Assembly (NCBI RefSeq): GCF_003570905.1
Contig: NZ_QXJM01000039.1
Span: forward strand, 62,001 to 126,000
Direction of reading: 5' to 3'
Origin: Cohnella faecalis
GTDB taxonomy: Bacteria > Bacillota > Bacilli > Paenibacillales > Paenibacillaceae
DNA length: 64,000 nucleotides
Shown here: in pieces, positions 7,502-17,327 of the stretch
Position numbering within the stretch: position 1 is the stretch's first letter
How the letters are laid out: every line of letters starts with the position of its first letter
Made by a program: the position numbers and the translations under genes
The notes under the pieces: model-generated
What the model saw: the letters and a program-made list of their open reading frames with translations, nothing else
Database searches by the model: none
Told to the model about the DNA's origin: nothing

Positions 7502-9901
7502 TTATTTGACCTTCTCATTCAGTTCATGCAGTTCGCTCTCGATAACCGTCTGGAAAATAGCCAAAAAGTAAGTTTCTAGATTGTACGTATGCCGAGCCAG
7601 CAAATAGCCGTAGATCCCGGCGTAATGCTCGGTGTAGGTACTGTAAGCTCTTCGGGCTCTCTCGACTTCCCGAAGGGTTATTTTTTTCGGCTTCGTGAAG
7701 TATTCCTCGCTCCCTTTGAAGATATCCCGAATGTTGTCCATGAAATAATGGTCTTTCGTTTTCCTGTCGAATACTTTGTATGCGATCTTGGCTGCGCGCT
7801 CCAAGGAATTTTGAATGATTTTGTTGGAGAGGGAGTTCAGTACGACGGCGCTGTCGCCCTTCTTGCTGGAGTAAAGAGTCGTCAAATAGTCGGTCAAAGG
7901 CTCTTGCAGCTTGCTCTTCACGTAGTTGGTCGTCGTGCCCTTAATAACGTATGAATTGATATCCTTTACGATCTGGCGCGTCAGATCTTTAAAATAGGAG
8001 TTCGATGCCGTAGTGTTCCCGTCGTTGATGAAGTTGGAGCGGTACCACACATCCCCTTTTTGATAAACGGTTCGGAAATCCACATTGAAGACGGCAAGCT
8101 GTCCATCGATTTCATCCTGCCATTTTTGGGTGGAGATGTAGTAATCCATAAGGATCTTTACGGTTCCTTTGCAGCGTTCGACGAAATCGAGCCGTTTACT
8201 GGGGGCCGGATTCGCTATCCTTACAATATTGTCATGGTAGGTTAGCTTATTCTCCTTAATGATGCCCCCGACAATATCGAACCACGATTCCAAATACTCG
8301 ATGTCGAGCTTCGAGCGATCCAGCTCCTCCAGCGCTTGGCCGGCATACGCGATTTTATGGCCTTCGGCGGCGAAAGTATCCCCGTCAATCTCAGATAAAT
8401 AGGCATTGCTGAAGGACGCCATAAAATTCGTAAAGAGAGCCGTCTCGTCCTTATAGAACTTGGACTGCCCATCCCCGTTGTCCTTGGCGGCTTGCTGATT
8501 CTGGAAGGTGCTTATTAGCTTGTTATGGGTTCTTGCGATTTTATCGGAGAAAACTCGATTAAAATCTTTGTTTTTCAAGTAGTGGCTATCTTTGTATCTT
8601 TTATATGTGGTGTTCAAATCGACCTTGGTCAACACGAATACGTTGTTTTTCGGTTCCGATATAAGAATTCGCTCGAATATGTTGCTGTACCTGTCGTCGA
8701 TCAAGTACCCGCCCGTATCGATCGGAATGAGAAAAATTTTGTTCTTAACCTCGAAGTCGGAGGCAATGCCGTTCTGCTCGTCCAGCTTATGGCCTTGCGA
8801 ATCTCTGAACACGATTCCTTGCTGAAAATCGTATTCGAGCTTGTCCTGGGCTTCGGCGCTGCAAGGCAGCACCAGAATGGCGTGATCGAACAGCAGTCTG
8901 TCGGATACGGCGTCGGCCATTTCGGGGTAGTCTTCCAAATCCTCTTTTCTATACTTGAATTCGGTATTGGTAATAGTCCTAACGATGTTGAAGTCTGCGT
9001 CCGTTTCCAAGTCGTATTCCTGCAAATAGCCGTAGAAATACGACGTCGGGAAGCGGTTCGCCACCTCGTCGTCGAGGATATAGACAAAGCCGCTGTCAGC
9101 CGAATGCTCCTTGATCCATTTGAGCCGGGCGGTTTCCCCCACCGCGTCTGCTTTGAACGCTGTCTGCACCTGATCGGCAAAAGCCGTGAATTTACCGACA
9201 AGCGCATCGGTGGAGAAGAAGTGGCTTACCTTGTCGATCATATCTTTGTCGATGATTTCCGCGTTTTTTTTGACAAGCTCTTTGATGGTCGCCCCGCTTG
9301 CCGTCAAATCCAGCTCCAGCGCGACGGTCATGATATCCTTCATAATGTCGGCCTTGCTTCTCGCGCGCAAGAACATCTTCTTCGACGTCTGCTGCAAAAT
9401 CAAAATATCGGTCTGCATAACCGTGCTTTCTGCCGAGTCGGTAATGGTCAATTTGAGCAGGTCCTTGCTGGAATCGTCGACGAATTGCTGGCAGAACGTC
9501 GTCTTTCCGGCCCCGGTCGTTCCTATGAGGTCGATAATCGTCGGAGCTTTGGCGCCTTGATCCTTATAGAATCGGATAATGCTGCTGTCGTCATAGAAAC
9601 GGGACAGCGCTTCAATGGTCGAAGGAAAGCCGGTCTTCATCGCTTCCTTGTTGTTCATATAGACATACCGATTGAGCTCCGACGATGCCCAGTCCGTGCT
9701 CACTCCATATTCGGGATGAGTCTTTAGATAAACGATCAAATCGCAAAATTCTTTCAGAACAGCGTCCGACCGCAGCTCGGCTTCTTTCAAGTAGAAATTT
9801 TTATGAAGCGCCGTCATATAGACGCTTTTTGTTCCATCCCACGAAATCCCGTGCTCGCGCAATAGATGGATAGATTCTGGCTCAAGCTCTTCCTTCTTCA
9901 T
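7502..9901 (-). CDS. large P-loop GTPase-like protein of unknown family
   Basis: The product is 799 residues when started at the ATG at 9901, chosen because AAGGGAAGG lies eight bases upstream; the frame is open for another 28 codons without a ribosome site. IDLIGTTGAGKTTF (about 122-135) is a clear Walker A/G1 loop, and VFVLTKVDLN resembles a G4 (TKxD) guanine-specificity motif, with IPIDTGG as a possible G3. The rest is largely helical, charged and without membrane segments, so a large soluble GTPase is likely. I do not recognise the family. It stands alone apart from its convergent HTH-nuclease neighbour. Both genes look less GC-rich than the flanking operons. Confidence 0.65.
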   Translation of the reverse strand: MKKEELEPESIHLLREHGISWDGTKSVYMTALHKNFYLKEAELRSDAVLKEFCDLIVYLKTHPEYGVSTDWASSELNRYVYMNNKEAMKTGFPSTIEALSRFYDDSSIIRFYKDQGAKAPTIIDLIGTTGAGKTTFCQQFVDDSSKDLLKLTITDSAESTVMQTDILILQQTSKKMFLRARSKADIMKDIMTVALELDLTASGATIKELVKKNAEIIDKDMIDKVSHFFSTDALVGKFTAFADQVQTAFKADAVGETARLKWIKEHSADSGFVYILDDEVANRFPTSYFYGYLQEYDLETDADFNIVRTITNTEFKYRKEDLEDYPEMADAVSDRLLFDHAILVLPCSAEAQDKLEYDFQQGIVFRDSQGHKLDEQNGIASDFEVKNKIFLIPIDTGGYLIDDRYSNIFERILISEPKNNVFVLTKVDLNTTYKRYKDSHYLKNKDFNRVFSDKIARTHNKLISTFQNQQAAKDNGDGQSKFYKDETALFTNFMASFSNAYLSEIDGDTFAAEGHKIAYAGQALEELDRSKLDIEYLESWFDIVGGIIKENKLTYHDNIVRIANPAPSKRLDFVERCKGTVKILMDYYISTQKWQDEIDGQLAVFNVDFRTVYQKGDVWYRSNFINDGNTTASNSYFKDLTRQIVKDINSYVIKGTTTNYVKSKLQEPLTDYLTTLYSSKKGDSAVVLNSLSNKIIQNSLERAAKIAYKVFDRKTKDHYFMDNIRDIFKGSEEYFTKPKKITLREVERARRAYSTYTEHYAGIYGYLLARHTYNLETYFLAIFQTVIESELHELNEKVK

Positions 9902-10128
9902 GCTGAATCCCTTCCCTTGCCTCTGAATGAATAGCGGATATATCACACAATTCGACAAAAACGCCAAAGTTTCCTTCTGCTTCAATTCAATTAGGTGTTT
10001 CTAGATGCGCCCAAAGCCGGGATTTTTTTAGATAAATATATACTTTTGGCATCTTGCTGGGCGAAACTCGCCAAGTTCTTTGGTATGATAGGCTTATATT
10101 TTAGATAAAAATGGAAGGATGGAGATTA

Positions 10129-11598
10129 GTGAAGTCCGACAACACCCTGTACCGGCGAAATAAACTGCTTGTCAAAATCATCTGGGGCATGCTGATTTTG
10201 GGAATAGGGGTTGATATGTTAACCGCAGCTCCGGTAAAATCGGTGCTCGTTCTTGTCGCGGTCGGCTCGGTCACCTGTACGGTGGCGACGGTGCTAACCT
10301 ACAAGCGCTGGTTGGAAGATTACGTGATGTATATTATTTCCGCGATTATTACGGTGCTCACTACTCTTCTGATTTTGACAGGCCCCATCATTACGACTTA
10401 TTTCCTTGTCTATGTTAATCTGGCTATCATGACGTTGTACGGCAGCTTTCGGGCGACCGCATTTTCCGCCTTCTTGGGGGTCGGCCTGTCCGCTTATCTA
10501 TTTGTCAGTCCGTATCGCAGCGAGCTGTTCGCGGACAACGCGCCACTGACGATTTTTCTGTATTTGGGCATGATTGCCGCGCCGCTGCTCGCTTCCGCGA
10601 AGTTCAGCGAACGTTTGCAGCTCGCGTCCGCAGACGACCGCGAGAATGCGTTGGAGGAGAAAACACGGGCGCAGTCCATCGTAGCCAAAGTCGCCGCCTC
10701 CCTGCATACGCTCAACGGCTTCAGTGCCAATCTGAAGCAAAATATGACTTCGACCGGCGAAATTTCCAGAGAAGTAACCGCCGCCTTTACGGAGATCGCC
10801 GCCAGCAGCCGGAATCAAGCGTCCGATATTGCCGAGATCGGCGAATCGTCTCGCTCCATAGACGGAGCGGTGGAGGAGCTGGCGAAGAGCTCGACGGAGA
10901 TGCGGAAGCTGTCGCTCGAATCGGCACGGTTGACGGGGATCGGCAGCGAGGAGGCGCTTAAGCTTGGAGTCCAGATGAGTCAGCTAGAACAGACTATCGA
11001 TGGTTCTGTGCTTCTTATGCGGCAATTGAACGAGCAGAGCAAGCAGGTCGGCGAGATTGTGGCCACTATCAAGCATATCTCGACGCAAACGAACCTGCTG
11101 GCGTTGAACGCCGCCATTGAAGCGGCTCGGGCGGGCGAGCACGGCAAAGGGTTTGCGGTCGTCTCGAACGAAGTGCGCAAGCTGGCGGAAACCTCTCAGC
11201 AATCGACCGAGCAGATCGAACGCATTCTCGACGCTATTCGCAGGAAGACGGATGAAGCTTCCGAGCAAGTAATCAGCGGTCAGCAGACGGTGGCCTTGAG
11301 CAGAGAAGCCGCCGGCCGTGTGGCGGAAGCGCTGGATGCACTGACCGAGGACTCGGGGCGGGTGGAGCGACAAGCCGAGCAAGTGAATCGGTCCGCCGAC
11401 GAGCTGCGGGAGCAATATGCCAAAATTGCCGGACGGATAACGAATATTTCGGCGATCACGGAAGAAAACAGAGCATCGATCGAGCAGATATCCGTGTCGA
11501 TGCAGACGCAGGACAGTCAAATCGCCGAGATTGAGGACAGCTTCCTTCAATTGGACAAGCTGGCCTCCGATCTGAGCAAGACGGCCGAGAGCTCGTAA
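10129..11598 (+). CDS. methyl-accepting chemotaxis protein with six-helix membrane domain
   Basis: The 489-residue receptor has about six hydrophobic helices in its first 165 residues and no sizeable extracellular domain, so it probably senses within the membrane or by redox/energy state. The rest is a long cytoplasmic coiled coil with the MCP hairpin tip: [20 protein letters not shown] followed by [13 protein letters not shown] (about 325-360). It signals to CheW/CheA. GTG at 10129 is preferred because GGATGGAG lies just before it; the upstream in-frame ATG at 10111 has no ribosome site. It is monocistronic and ends at the hairpin at 11668. Confidence 0.92.
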   Translation: MKSDNTLYRRNKLLVKIIWGMLILGIGVDMLTAAPVKSVLVLVAVGSVTCTVATVLTYKRWLEDYVMYIISAIITVLTTLLILTGPIITTYFLVYVNLAIMTLYGSFRATAFSAFLGVGLSAYLFVSPYRSELFADNAPLTIFLYLGMIAAPLLASAKFSERLQLASADDRENALEEKTRAQSIVAKVAASLHTLNGFSANLKQNMTSTGEISREVTAAFTEIAASSRNQASDIAEIGESSRSIDGAVEELAKSSTEMRKLSLESARLTGIGSEEALKLGVQMSQLEQTIDGSVLLMRQLNEQSKQVGEIVATIKHISTQTNLLALNAAIEAARAGEHGKGFAVVSNEVRKLAETSQQSTEQIERILDAIRRKTDEASEQVISGQQTVALSREAAGRVAEALDALTEDSGRVERQAEQVNRSADELREQYAKIAGRITNISAITEENRASIEQISVSMQTQDSQIAEIEDSFLQLDKLASDLSKTAESS

Positions 11599-11667
11599 AG
11601 TTATCTTCATAGACAGCAACAGCTCGCGGTCGCCCAGTCTATTCGACTTCAACTCGCTAAAAAGGGA

Positions 11668-11715
11668 AATGGCGGTGCAAGGTGGTTATCCCTGCACCGC
11701 CATTGCTCGTTTTTG
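11668..11715 (+). terminator. rho-independent terminator after the chemoreceptor
   Basis: The arms AATGGCGGTGCA and TGCACCGCCATT (12 bp, 13-base loop) are followed by GCTCGTTTTT. It separates the chemoreceptor gene from the minisatellite. Confidence 0.8.
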
Positions 11716-11730
11716 GTTCATTGCCGCTTT

Positions 11731-12495
11731 CACACTTCCGGCCGAATGTATGGTACCACGTCCCACTGTTGAGCTCTTGATCACACTTCCGGTCGAATGT
11801 ATGGTACCACGCCCCACTGTTGAGCTCTTGATCACACTTCCGGTCGAATGTATGGTACCACGCCCCACTGTTGAGCTCTTGATCACACTTCCGGTCGAAT
11901 GTATGGTACCACGTCCCACTGTTGAGCTCTTGATCACACTTCCGGCCGAATGTATGGTACCACGTCCTACTGTTGAGCTCGTGATCACACTTCCGGCCGA
12001 ATGTATGGTACCACGTCCCACTGTTGAGCTCTTGATCACACTTCCCGCTGAATGTATGGTACCACGTCCCACTGTTGAGCTCTTGATCACACTTCCGGCC
12101 GAATGTATGGTACCACGTCCCACTGTTGAGCTCTTGATCACACTTCCGGTCGAATGTATGGTACCACGTCCCACTGTTGAGCTCGTGATCACACTTCCGG
12201 CCGAATGGATGGTACCACGTCCCACTGTTGAGCTCGTGATCACACTTCCGGCCGAATGTATGGTACCACGTCCCACCGTTGAGCTCGTGATCACACTTCC
12301 GGCCGAATGTATGGTACCACGTCCCACTGTTGAGCTCGTGATCACACTTCCGGCCGAATGTATGGTACCACGTCCCACTGTTGAGCTCGTGATCACACTT
12401 CCGGCCGAATGTATGGTACCACGTCCCACCGTTGAGCTCTTGATCACACTTCCGGCCGAATGTATGGTACCACGTCCCACTGTTGAGCTCTCTTT
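11731..12495. repeat. 51-bp minisatellite, 15 tandem copies (array 1)
   Basis: Fifteen head-to-tail copies of a 51-bp unit start every 51 bases from 11731 (CACACTTCC) to 12445. Each unit carries a GGTACC core inside ATGTATGGTACCACG, followed by GAGCTC and TGATCA palindromes. Copies differ at a few positions only (GGCCGAATG versus GGTCGAATG, TTGAT versus GTGAT). Because 51 is a multiple of three and the unit has no stop codons in several frames, long frames of 285-326 codons run through it on both strands; these are probably not genes. The same unit reappears inverted at 60880-63340. The remaining bases up to 12658 hold only a TATAAT-like box near 12556. Confidence 0.95.
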
Positions 12496-12658
12496 TATGC
12501 ATCCTAATGGTACCCGATTCGAGCGATACGATACGAAAGACATAGTAAAATTCGGTATAATAGGGATAGAAACGATCTCCCTCTATTTCGCCGCGCCGTT
12601 CTTTTACCGATATTATCCGTAGCGGCTTCGGCTGCACCTTTCCTTTTTTCGGAGGACT

Positions 12659-14407
12659 ATGAATTTAATTACGAAGATGATATTGCTTATCGCCATGCTG
12701 ATGATTCCGGTTATTCTCCTCTTCACCCATTCCAACCGTCAGAGTATCGATCTGGTGAAGTCGCAGATCGATCTTGCGAATGAAAGCAGGCTGGAGCATT
12801 TTCTGGAGGAGATTGAAGGTACGCTGGAGCAATTCTCCAGCTACTCGGGCGTCATTATGACGGACCCCGACTTCGCGGAATTCGCCGGAGGCTCCGTGCC
12901 GGCAGACCGCTACCAATATGCGGAACTGATGCAGAGAGCCGAGCGCAAGCTCAGGCTGTTCAGCTTGTCTACCCGATGGGTGAATCGGATCAATCTGTAT
13001 TTCCCGCAGTCCCGTCTGGCGGTCTCTTCCGATAAGCAGCCGGTCTACGACGATGCTGCGCTGGCCGCGAAGATCGACCCTAACTGGCGATTGCGTCCGG
13101 TTGTCGTAAACGGAATTTCGAAGCGGGCTTTCACCCGCTACTTCGTCGATCCTTACGCCGGCTATGCCGATCTGAAGGAAGCCTCGATCGTTATCGAGGT
13201 GGAGCTTATGGAAGACAATATCGTCGCCAAGCTGGACAGCTTCAAGACCAAGGGCATCAACGAGCCTTTCCTCGTTACGAGCAAGGGCGACGTAGTGCTG
13301 AGCACAACGTCGGACGCATCGATGGCACGTCGGATCATCGAGGCTTCCGGGCTTTCGGCCGATTCACGGATGAAGGAGCGCAGCACGATCCGGCTGAACG
13401 GCAAGCAGTATTTGGTATATACCTTCAGGTCGGCGATGACCGACATGTTCTTTGTCGAATACGTACCGCTGGAGGATATACTTGCGCCAGTCACAAGGGC
13501 GCGCATGCAGTTCTATTTAACGGTCGGACTGCTTGTTCTGTTAGGGGTTGCCGTGGCCGTCGTCCTGTATGTCAACGTCCAGGTGCCGATCCGTCTGCTA
13601 ACGCGCAGCGTCGAGAAGCTGAAGGACGGGCAGTTCTCGGTGCGGGTCCGGTCGAGGACGGGGCCCGACTTCGAGCGGCTGGTTAGCCGTTTCAACGATA
13701 TGGCTGCGGAGATTCAGCATCTCGTCGAGAAGGTGTATCGCGAGAAGATCCGCTCCAAGGAAGCCGTGATGAAGCAGCTCCAGTCACAGATTAATCCGCA
13801 CTTCTTATACAATAGCATGGCTTATATCATAAGCATGGTGAACATGAATCGGCCCAGTCAGGCGGTACACATGAGCCACGAGCTGGCCGATTATTTCCGC
13901 TATACAACGCGCAACAGCGAGATGGAGACGACGCTCGGAGAAGAGCTTGCTTTTGTCACCACCTATCTGTCCATCATGGAAGATCAGCTCGATAAGATCA
14001 GCCATACGATCGAATTGCCGGATAGCATGCTCGGCTGCCGTATTCCCCGCTTGCTAATTCAGCCGCTTGTGGAGAATGCGATTGTGCATGGGCTGGAGGA
14101 GAAGCTTGAGCCTGGACATATCCGGATAAGCGGCGAGACGGACGGCGAGTGGTACCGTCTATCCGTCTCGGACGACGGGGTCGGCATGGCTTCGGAGGAG
14201 CTGGAGCTGCTGAACCTGAAGCTGGCTCTGCCGGACCCGGACGGCGACAGCTTCGGCCTGTGGAATGTCAAATGGCGGCTGCGCTATCAATTCGGAGAGG
14301 GCTCGGATATGACGGTGGCCTCCTCCGATTCGGGAGGCTTGACCATAGCGCTGCGATGGCGGGAGCGATCGGACGAAGCCGGGGATGGAAATGGAGGCCA
14401 TGTATGA
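12659..14407 (+). CDS. YesM-type sensor histidine kinase
   Basis: A 582-residue membrane kinase. Helix 1 (about 5-24) and helix 2 (about 280-303) bracket a roughly 255-residue extracellular sensor. A HAMP segment follows (VQVPIRLLTRSVEKLKDGQFSVRVR). Next is the His_kinase domain with LQSQINPHFLYNSM (phosphoacceptor H381) and an HATPase domain (LIQPLVENAIVHGLEEK, DDGVGM, GLWNVKWRL). This is the LytS/YesM class that normally pairs with an AraC-type response regulator and a sugar ABC transporter. Here the partner encoded next is a receiver fused to a kinase. The stop overlaps the next start (ATGA). The RBS GGAGGA precedes the ATG. Confidence 0.93.
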   Translation: MNLITKMILLIAMLMIPVILLFTHSNRQSIDLVKSQIDLANESRLEHFLEEIEGTLEQFSSYSGVIMTDPDFAEFAGGSVPADRYQYAELMQRAERKLRLFSLSTRWVNRINLYFPQSRLAVSSDKQPVYDDAALAAKIDPNWRLRPVVVNGISKRAFTRYFVDPYAGYADLKEASIVIEVELMEDNIVAKLDSFKTKGINEPFLVTSKGDVVLSTTSDASMARRIIEASGLSADSRMKERSTIRLNGKQYLVYTFRSAMTDMFFVEYVPLEDILAPVTRARMQFYLTVGLLVLLGVAVAVVLYVNVQVPIRLLTRSVEKLKDGQFSVRVRSRTGPDFERLVSRFNDMAAEIQHLVEKVYREKIRSKEAVMKQLQSQINPHFLYNSMAYIISMVNMNRPSQAVHMSHELADYFRYTTRNSEMETTLGEELAFVTTYLSIMEDQLDKISHTIELPDSMLGCRIPRLLIQPLVENAIVHGLEEKLEPGHIRISGETDGEWYRLSVSDDGVGMASEELELLNLKLALPDPDGDSFGLWNVKWRLRYQFGEGSDMTVASSDSGGLTIALRWRERSDEAGDGNGGHV

Positions 14408-15525
14408 CGACACTCATGATTGTGGACGATCATAGGCATATTGTGGAGGATCTAGCGACGACGATCTCTTGGTCCGAGCACGGGGTGACCCGCGTATTGC
14501 AGGCGTATTCCGGCCCGGAAGCATTGGAGCGGCTGCGTCGGGAGTCCGTCGATATCGTCGTTACCGATATCAGAATGCCTGTCATGTCGGGGCTGGAGCT
14601 GATTCGCGAGATCGGGACGAGCAACCCGCAGACGGATTGCTTGCTTCTGACGGGACATGCTGAATTCGAATATGCCCGACAGGCCGTCGAACTGGGCGCT
14701 GCCGGATATCTGATGAAGCCGGTAAGACATGAAGAGCTTGTGCATACGGTCACCCGGGTGATGAATAACCGCGCGGCCCGGCTTGCGGAAACTGCCGAAG
14801 CCTCGCGGCTTCGGGATACGGTCCGGATCGAGCTGCCGCGAATGAGAGCCGAGCTGCTGGCTGCGCGATCCGAAGCGGAGCAAGCGGCGGAAACGGAGCG
14901 CGCCCGCATCGTCGGCGATATCCACGATATTGTCGGGTATACGCTTACGACCATGATTGTGCAGCTAGAGGTGGTCGGCAAGCAGCTAAAATTGGATCGC
15001 GAAGCGGGAATCGAGCGGCTGGAGCAGTCCAAGCGGTTCATGCACCAGAGTCTTGGCGAGATCAGGGAGACGCTCGGACAGCTTCTAACGATGGAACAGA
15101 ATGCAGGCGAGGAGGAGCCGGACGATCTGGCGTCGCTGATCGAGCGGTTCCTTCAGGGCGCCGAGCGGGCCGTATGTATTTCCGTCGAGCGGCGCATATC
15201 GCTGTCCCAGCCGATTGACGATCCGGCTCTCATCAAGGCGCTGCTGAACGCGCTGCAAGAGGGCATAACGAACGGTGTTCGACACGGCGGCGCCGAGACA
15301 TTCCGCTTCTGTCTTGAGGCTGCGGGAGGAGACCTGCGCTTCGAGCTGTGGAACAACGGTAAGCCCTATGACGGCGCAGATTCGGGCACGGGGCTGTACG
15401 TAATGAGCGAGAGGGTCGGCAAGCTGGGCGGCAGAGCGGGCTTATTTGCAACTAGCGATCCGGAAGGTACGCTGCTCACAATATCGATTCCGTCTGCCGG
15501 GTGGCTGCGGGCGGATGGCGCATGA
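14404..15525 (+). CDS. receiver domain fused to a DesK-type (HisKA_3) histidine kinase
   Basis: The 373-residue soluble protein starts at the ATG overlapping the YesM stop codon. Residues 1-120 form a receiver (MIVDDH, phosphoacceptor D55 in VTDIRMP, K105 in YLMKPV). After a helical linker comes a HisKA_3 dimerisation domain, ERARIVGDIHDIVGYTLT, with phosphoacceptor H174. An HATPase follows (LLNALQEGITNGVRHGG, WNNGKPYDGADSGTGLYVM). There is no DNA-binding domain, so phosphate from YesM D55 would have to control this second kinase, whose own response regulator is not encoded nearby. That makes it a likely relay or branching point; the direction of signal is inference. Confidence 0.88.
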   Translation: MTTLMIVDDHRHIVEDLATTISWSEHGVTRVLQAYSGPEALERLRRESVDIVVTDIRMPVMSGLELIREIGTSNPQTDCLLLTGHAEFEYARQAVELGAAGYLMKPVRHEELVHTVTRVMNNRAARLAETAEASRLRDTVRIELPRMRAELLAARSEAEQAAETERARIVGDIHDIVGYTLTTMIVQLEVVGKQLKLDREAGIERLEQSKRFMHQSLGEIRETLGQLLTMEQNAGEEEPDDLASLIERFLQGAERAVCISVERRISLSQPIDDPALIKALLNALQEGITNGVRHGGAETFRFCLEAAGGDLRFELWNNGKPYDGADSGTGLYVMSERVGKLGGRAGLFATSDPEGTLLTISIPSAGWLRADGA

Positions 15526-15541
15526 TCGGAAGGGGATTTCG

Positions 15542-17236
15542 ATGAGAAATATAGCGTCTGCTTTGCGTCCGCTGCGGTTGCCTCGGCCCCTGTTGACTTT
15601 GACGTTGGCGCTGCTGTTGGCGTTGACCGGCTGTATCGGCAAGGAGCAGTCTCCGGATTCGGAGCCGTCCGAGTCCGCGTCTGCGGCGGATGGCGGCGAT
15701 TGCGGGCAGCCGACGGTTATCTCGACGGCGAAGGCGCTGCGCGAATACGATATACTCCGATACGAGGACACGACGGAGAACAATCCCATTACGAGGTGGG
15801 CCCGCAATAAGCTATGCATCGTCCAGACGAACAAGTGGATGGTGACCGATCAGGATAACGCCCTTAGCGACCGCATACGCACAGCGCTCTCGAACGGAGA
15901 GGAGCTGCCGGACGTTCTGTTCGTAACGAATCACGAGCTGCCGTCGCTGCTGCGAGACCTGATCGATGCGGACCGGCTTCAGGAGATGGGCTCAGTGTTC
16001 GAGAAGTATGCGCCCGCCCGCATCAAGGAAGCGTACGCGCTTAATCCCGACGTCTGGAAGACGGTTACGCTGAACGGGCAGCGCTGGGGGCTGCCGCAAA
16101 TATCGGACGGAAAGCTGGGCGATCCGATTCTATGGATTCGGCAAGATTGGCTGGATACTCTTGACCTGAAGGCCCCTACAACGATTGACGAGCTTGAAAA
16201 AGTAATGGATGCGTTCACTCATGGCGATCCGGACCGCAACGGTATCGACGATACCGTCGGCATCGCGGTCGCCGGCCAGAATACATTGAATGGCTGGATG
16301 GGCGACGTCAGCTTTCTGTTCGGCGCCTTGGGCGATCAGCCGCATCAATGGAACCGGACGGCGGACGGCTCGCTCGCCTACGGCTCCGTACAGCCATCCG
16401 TTAAGTCGGCATTGACGCGGCTGGCCGAATGGTATGAGGCAGGCTACCTGTCCAAGGACTTTGGCACCCACGACGAGCAGGAAGCGGTGGCGCTCGTAAC
16501 TTCCGGCATCGCCGGCATCATCTCCGGACCGGGCTGGATGGGAGGCTGGCCGCTTGGCGAATCGGGGCTGGACTTCAAGCCGTATCCTTATCCACACGGC
16601 GAAGACGGCCGAATCGGCCGGATCGGCACGCTGCTTTCCTACGGCAGCTATTTGTTCCGCAAAGGATTCGAGCACTACGATAAAATATTCGCTTACTACA
16701 ATGAAGTGTATGGCTCGCTGATCGAGGATCCCAAGTCGGATTTCGCCATCGGTTTGGCCGAAGGCTACGACTACCGGATCGTGAATGGGAAGCCGGTCTA
16801 CGATTTTCCCGGAGCGTCCAGCACGATAGGCAACTTCTTCTTGGTAGCGCCAGGGAGCGCGCCTCCGCATGTAATGCGCGGAGACAGTATCGAAAGACGC
16901 GTATTTAACGGCCAAACCGACAGCTATTACGAGCAAAAGCTCGCGGGAACCACCTCCCGTCTGTTTCTGGAAGGGAGAATCGTTGGCGAGCAGCAGGCGG
17001 GCATTTCCCGGCCGGAGCAGTTCGTCGGTCCGCAGACGCCCGCAATGTCGCGAAGCTGGCGCCTCCTAGACAAGATGGAGCAGCAGACGTTCCTGAAGAT
17101 CGTCTACGGTCACTCTTCGCCAGATGCCTTCGATCGATATGTGAGCGATTGGTATGCACACGGCGGCACGGAAGTGACCGCCGAGGTGAACGAGTGGGAT
17201 CTGGAATCAGGCTTGTCCGCTTATACAGCAGAGTGA
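15542..17236 (+). CDS. extracellular solute-binding lipoprotein (family 1-like)
   Basis: A 564-residue lipoprotein. A basic start and hydrophobic stretch end in the lipobox LALTGC (C31), giving a membrane-anchored protein outside the cell. RYEDTTENNPITRWARNKLCI, LPDVLFVTNHELPSLL, LWIRQDWLDTLDLKAPTTIDELEKVMDAF and DPDRNGIDDTVGIA are typical of the large oligosaccharide-binding proteins that accompany YesM systems in Paenibacillaceae. No permease genes follow, so it may serve as the sensor's ligand-binding partner or use a distant transporter. The start at 15542 has a GGAAGGGG ribosome site; the frame is open further upstream into the preceding gene. Confidence 0.88.
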   Translation: MRNIASALRPLRLPRPLLTLTLALLLALTGCIGKEQSPDSEPSESASAADGGDCGQPTVISTAKALREYDILRYEDTTENNPITRWARNKLCIVQTNKWMVTDQDNALSDRIRTALSNGEELPDVLFVTNHELPSLLRDLIDADRLQEMGSVFEKYAPARIKEAYALNPDVWKTVTLNGQRWGLPQISDGKLGDPILWIRQDWLDTLDLKAPTTIDELEKVMDAFTHGDPDRNGIDDTVGIAVAGQNTLNGWMGDVSFLFGALGDQPHQWNRTADGSLAYGSVQPSVKSALTRLAEWYEAGYLSKDFGTHDEQEAVALVTSGIAGIISGPGWMGGWPLGESGLDFKPYPYPHGEDGRIGRIGTLLSYGSYLFRKGFEHYDKIFAYYNEVYGSLIEDPKSDFAIGLAEGYDYRIVNGKPVYDFPGASSTIGNFFLVAPGSAPPHVMRGDSIERRVFNGQTDSYYEQKLAGTTSRLFLEGRIVGEQQAGISRPEQFVGPQTPAMSRSWRLLDKMEQQTFLKIVYGHSSPDAFDRYVSDWYAHGGTEVTAEVNEWDLESGLSAYTAE

Positions 17237-17327
17237 ATCCAGGTCTTTCGATTAAATAAAGGGTCTGAATATGGTACTATAACATGGAGTAGCTAGCATT
17301 TCTCAACTAACTGGAGGCGCTGACGTC

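Noticed and set aside
8525..9727. 400-codon plus-strand frame
   Set aside because: Antisense shadow of the 799-residue GTPase-like gene, which has P-loop motifs and a ribosome site.
11731..12495. CRISPR array
   Set aside because: Units are contiguous 51-mers with no unique spacers, and no cas genes are present; the same holds for 60880-63340.
11669..12637. Long reading frames of 285-326 codons on both strands across array 1
   Set aside because: They exist only because the 51-base unit is a multiple of three without stops; opposing frames cover the same bases, and none has a convincing ribosome site or non-repeat domain.
14149..14403. N-terminal extension of the receiver-kinase
   Set aside because: The extension overlaps the YesM gene in another frame; the ATG at 14404 overlaps the stop codon and begins directly at the receiver fold.
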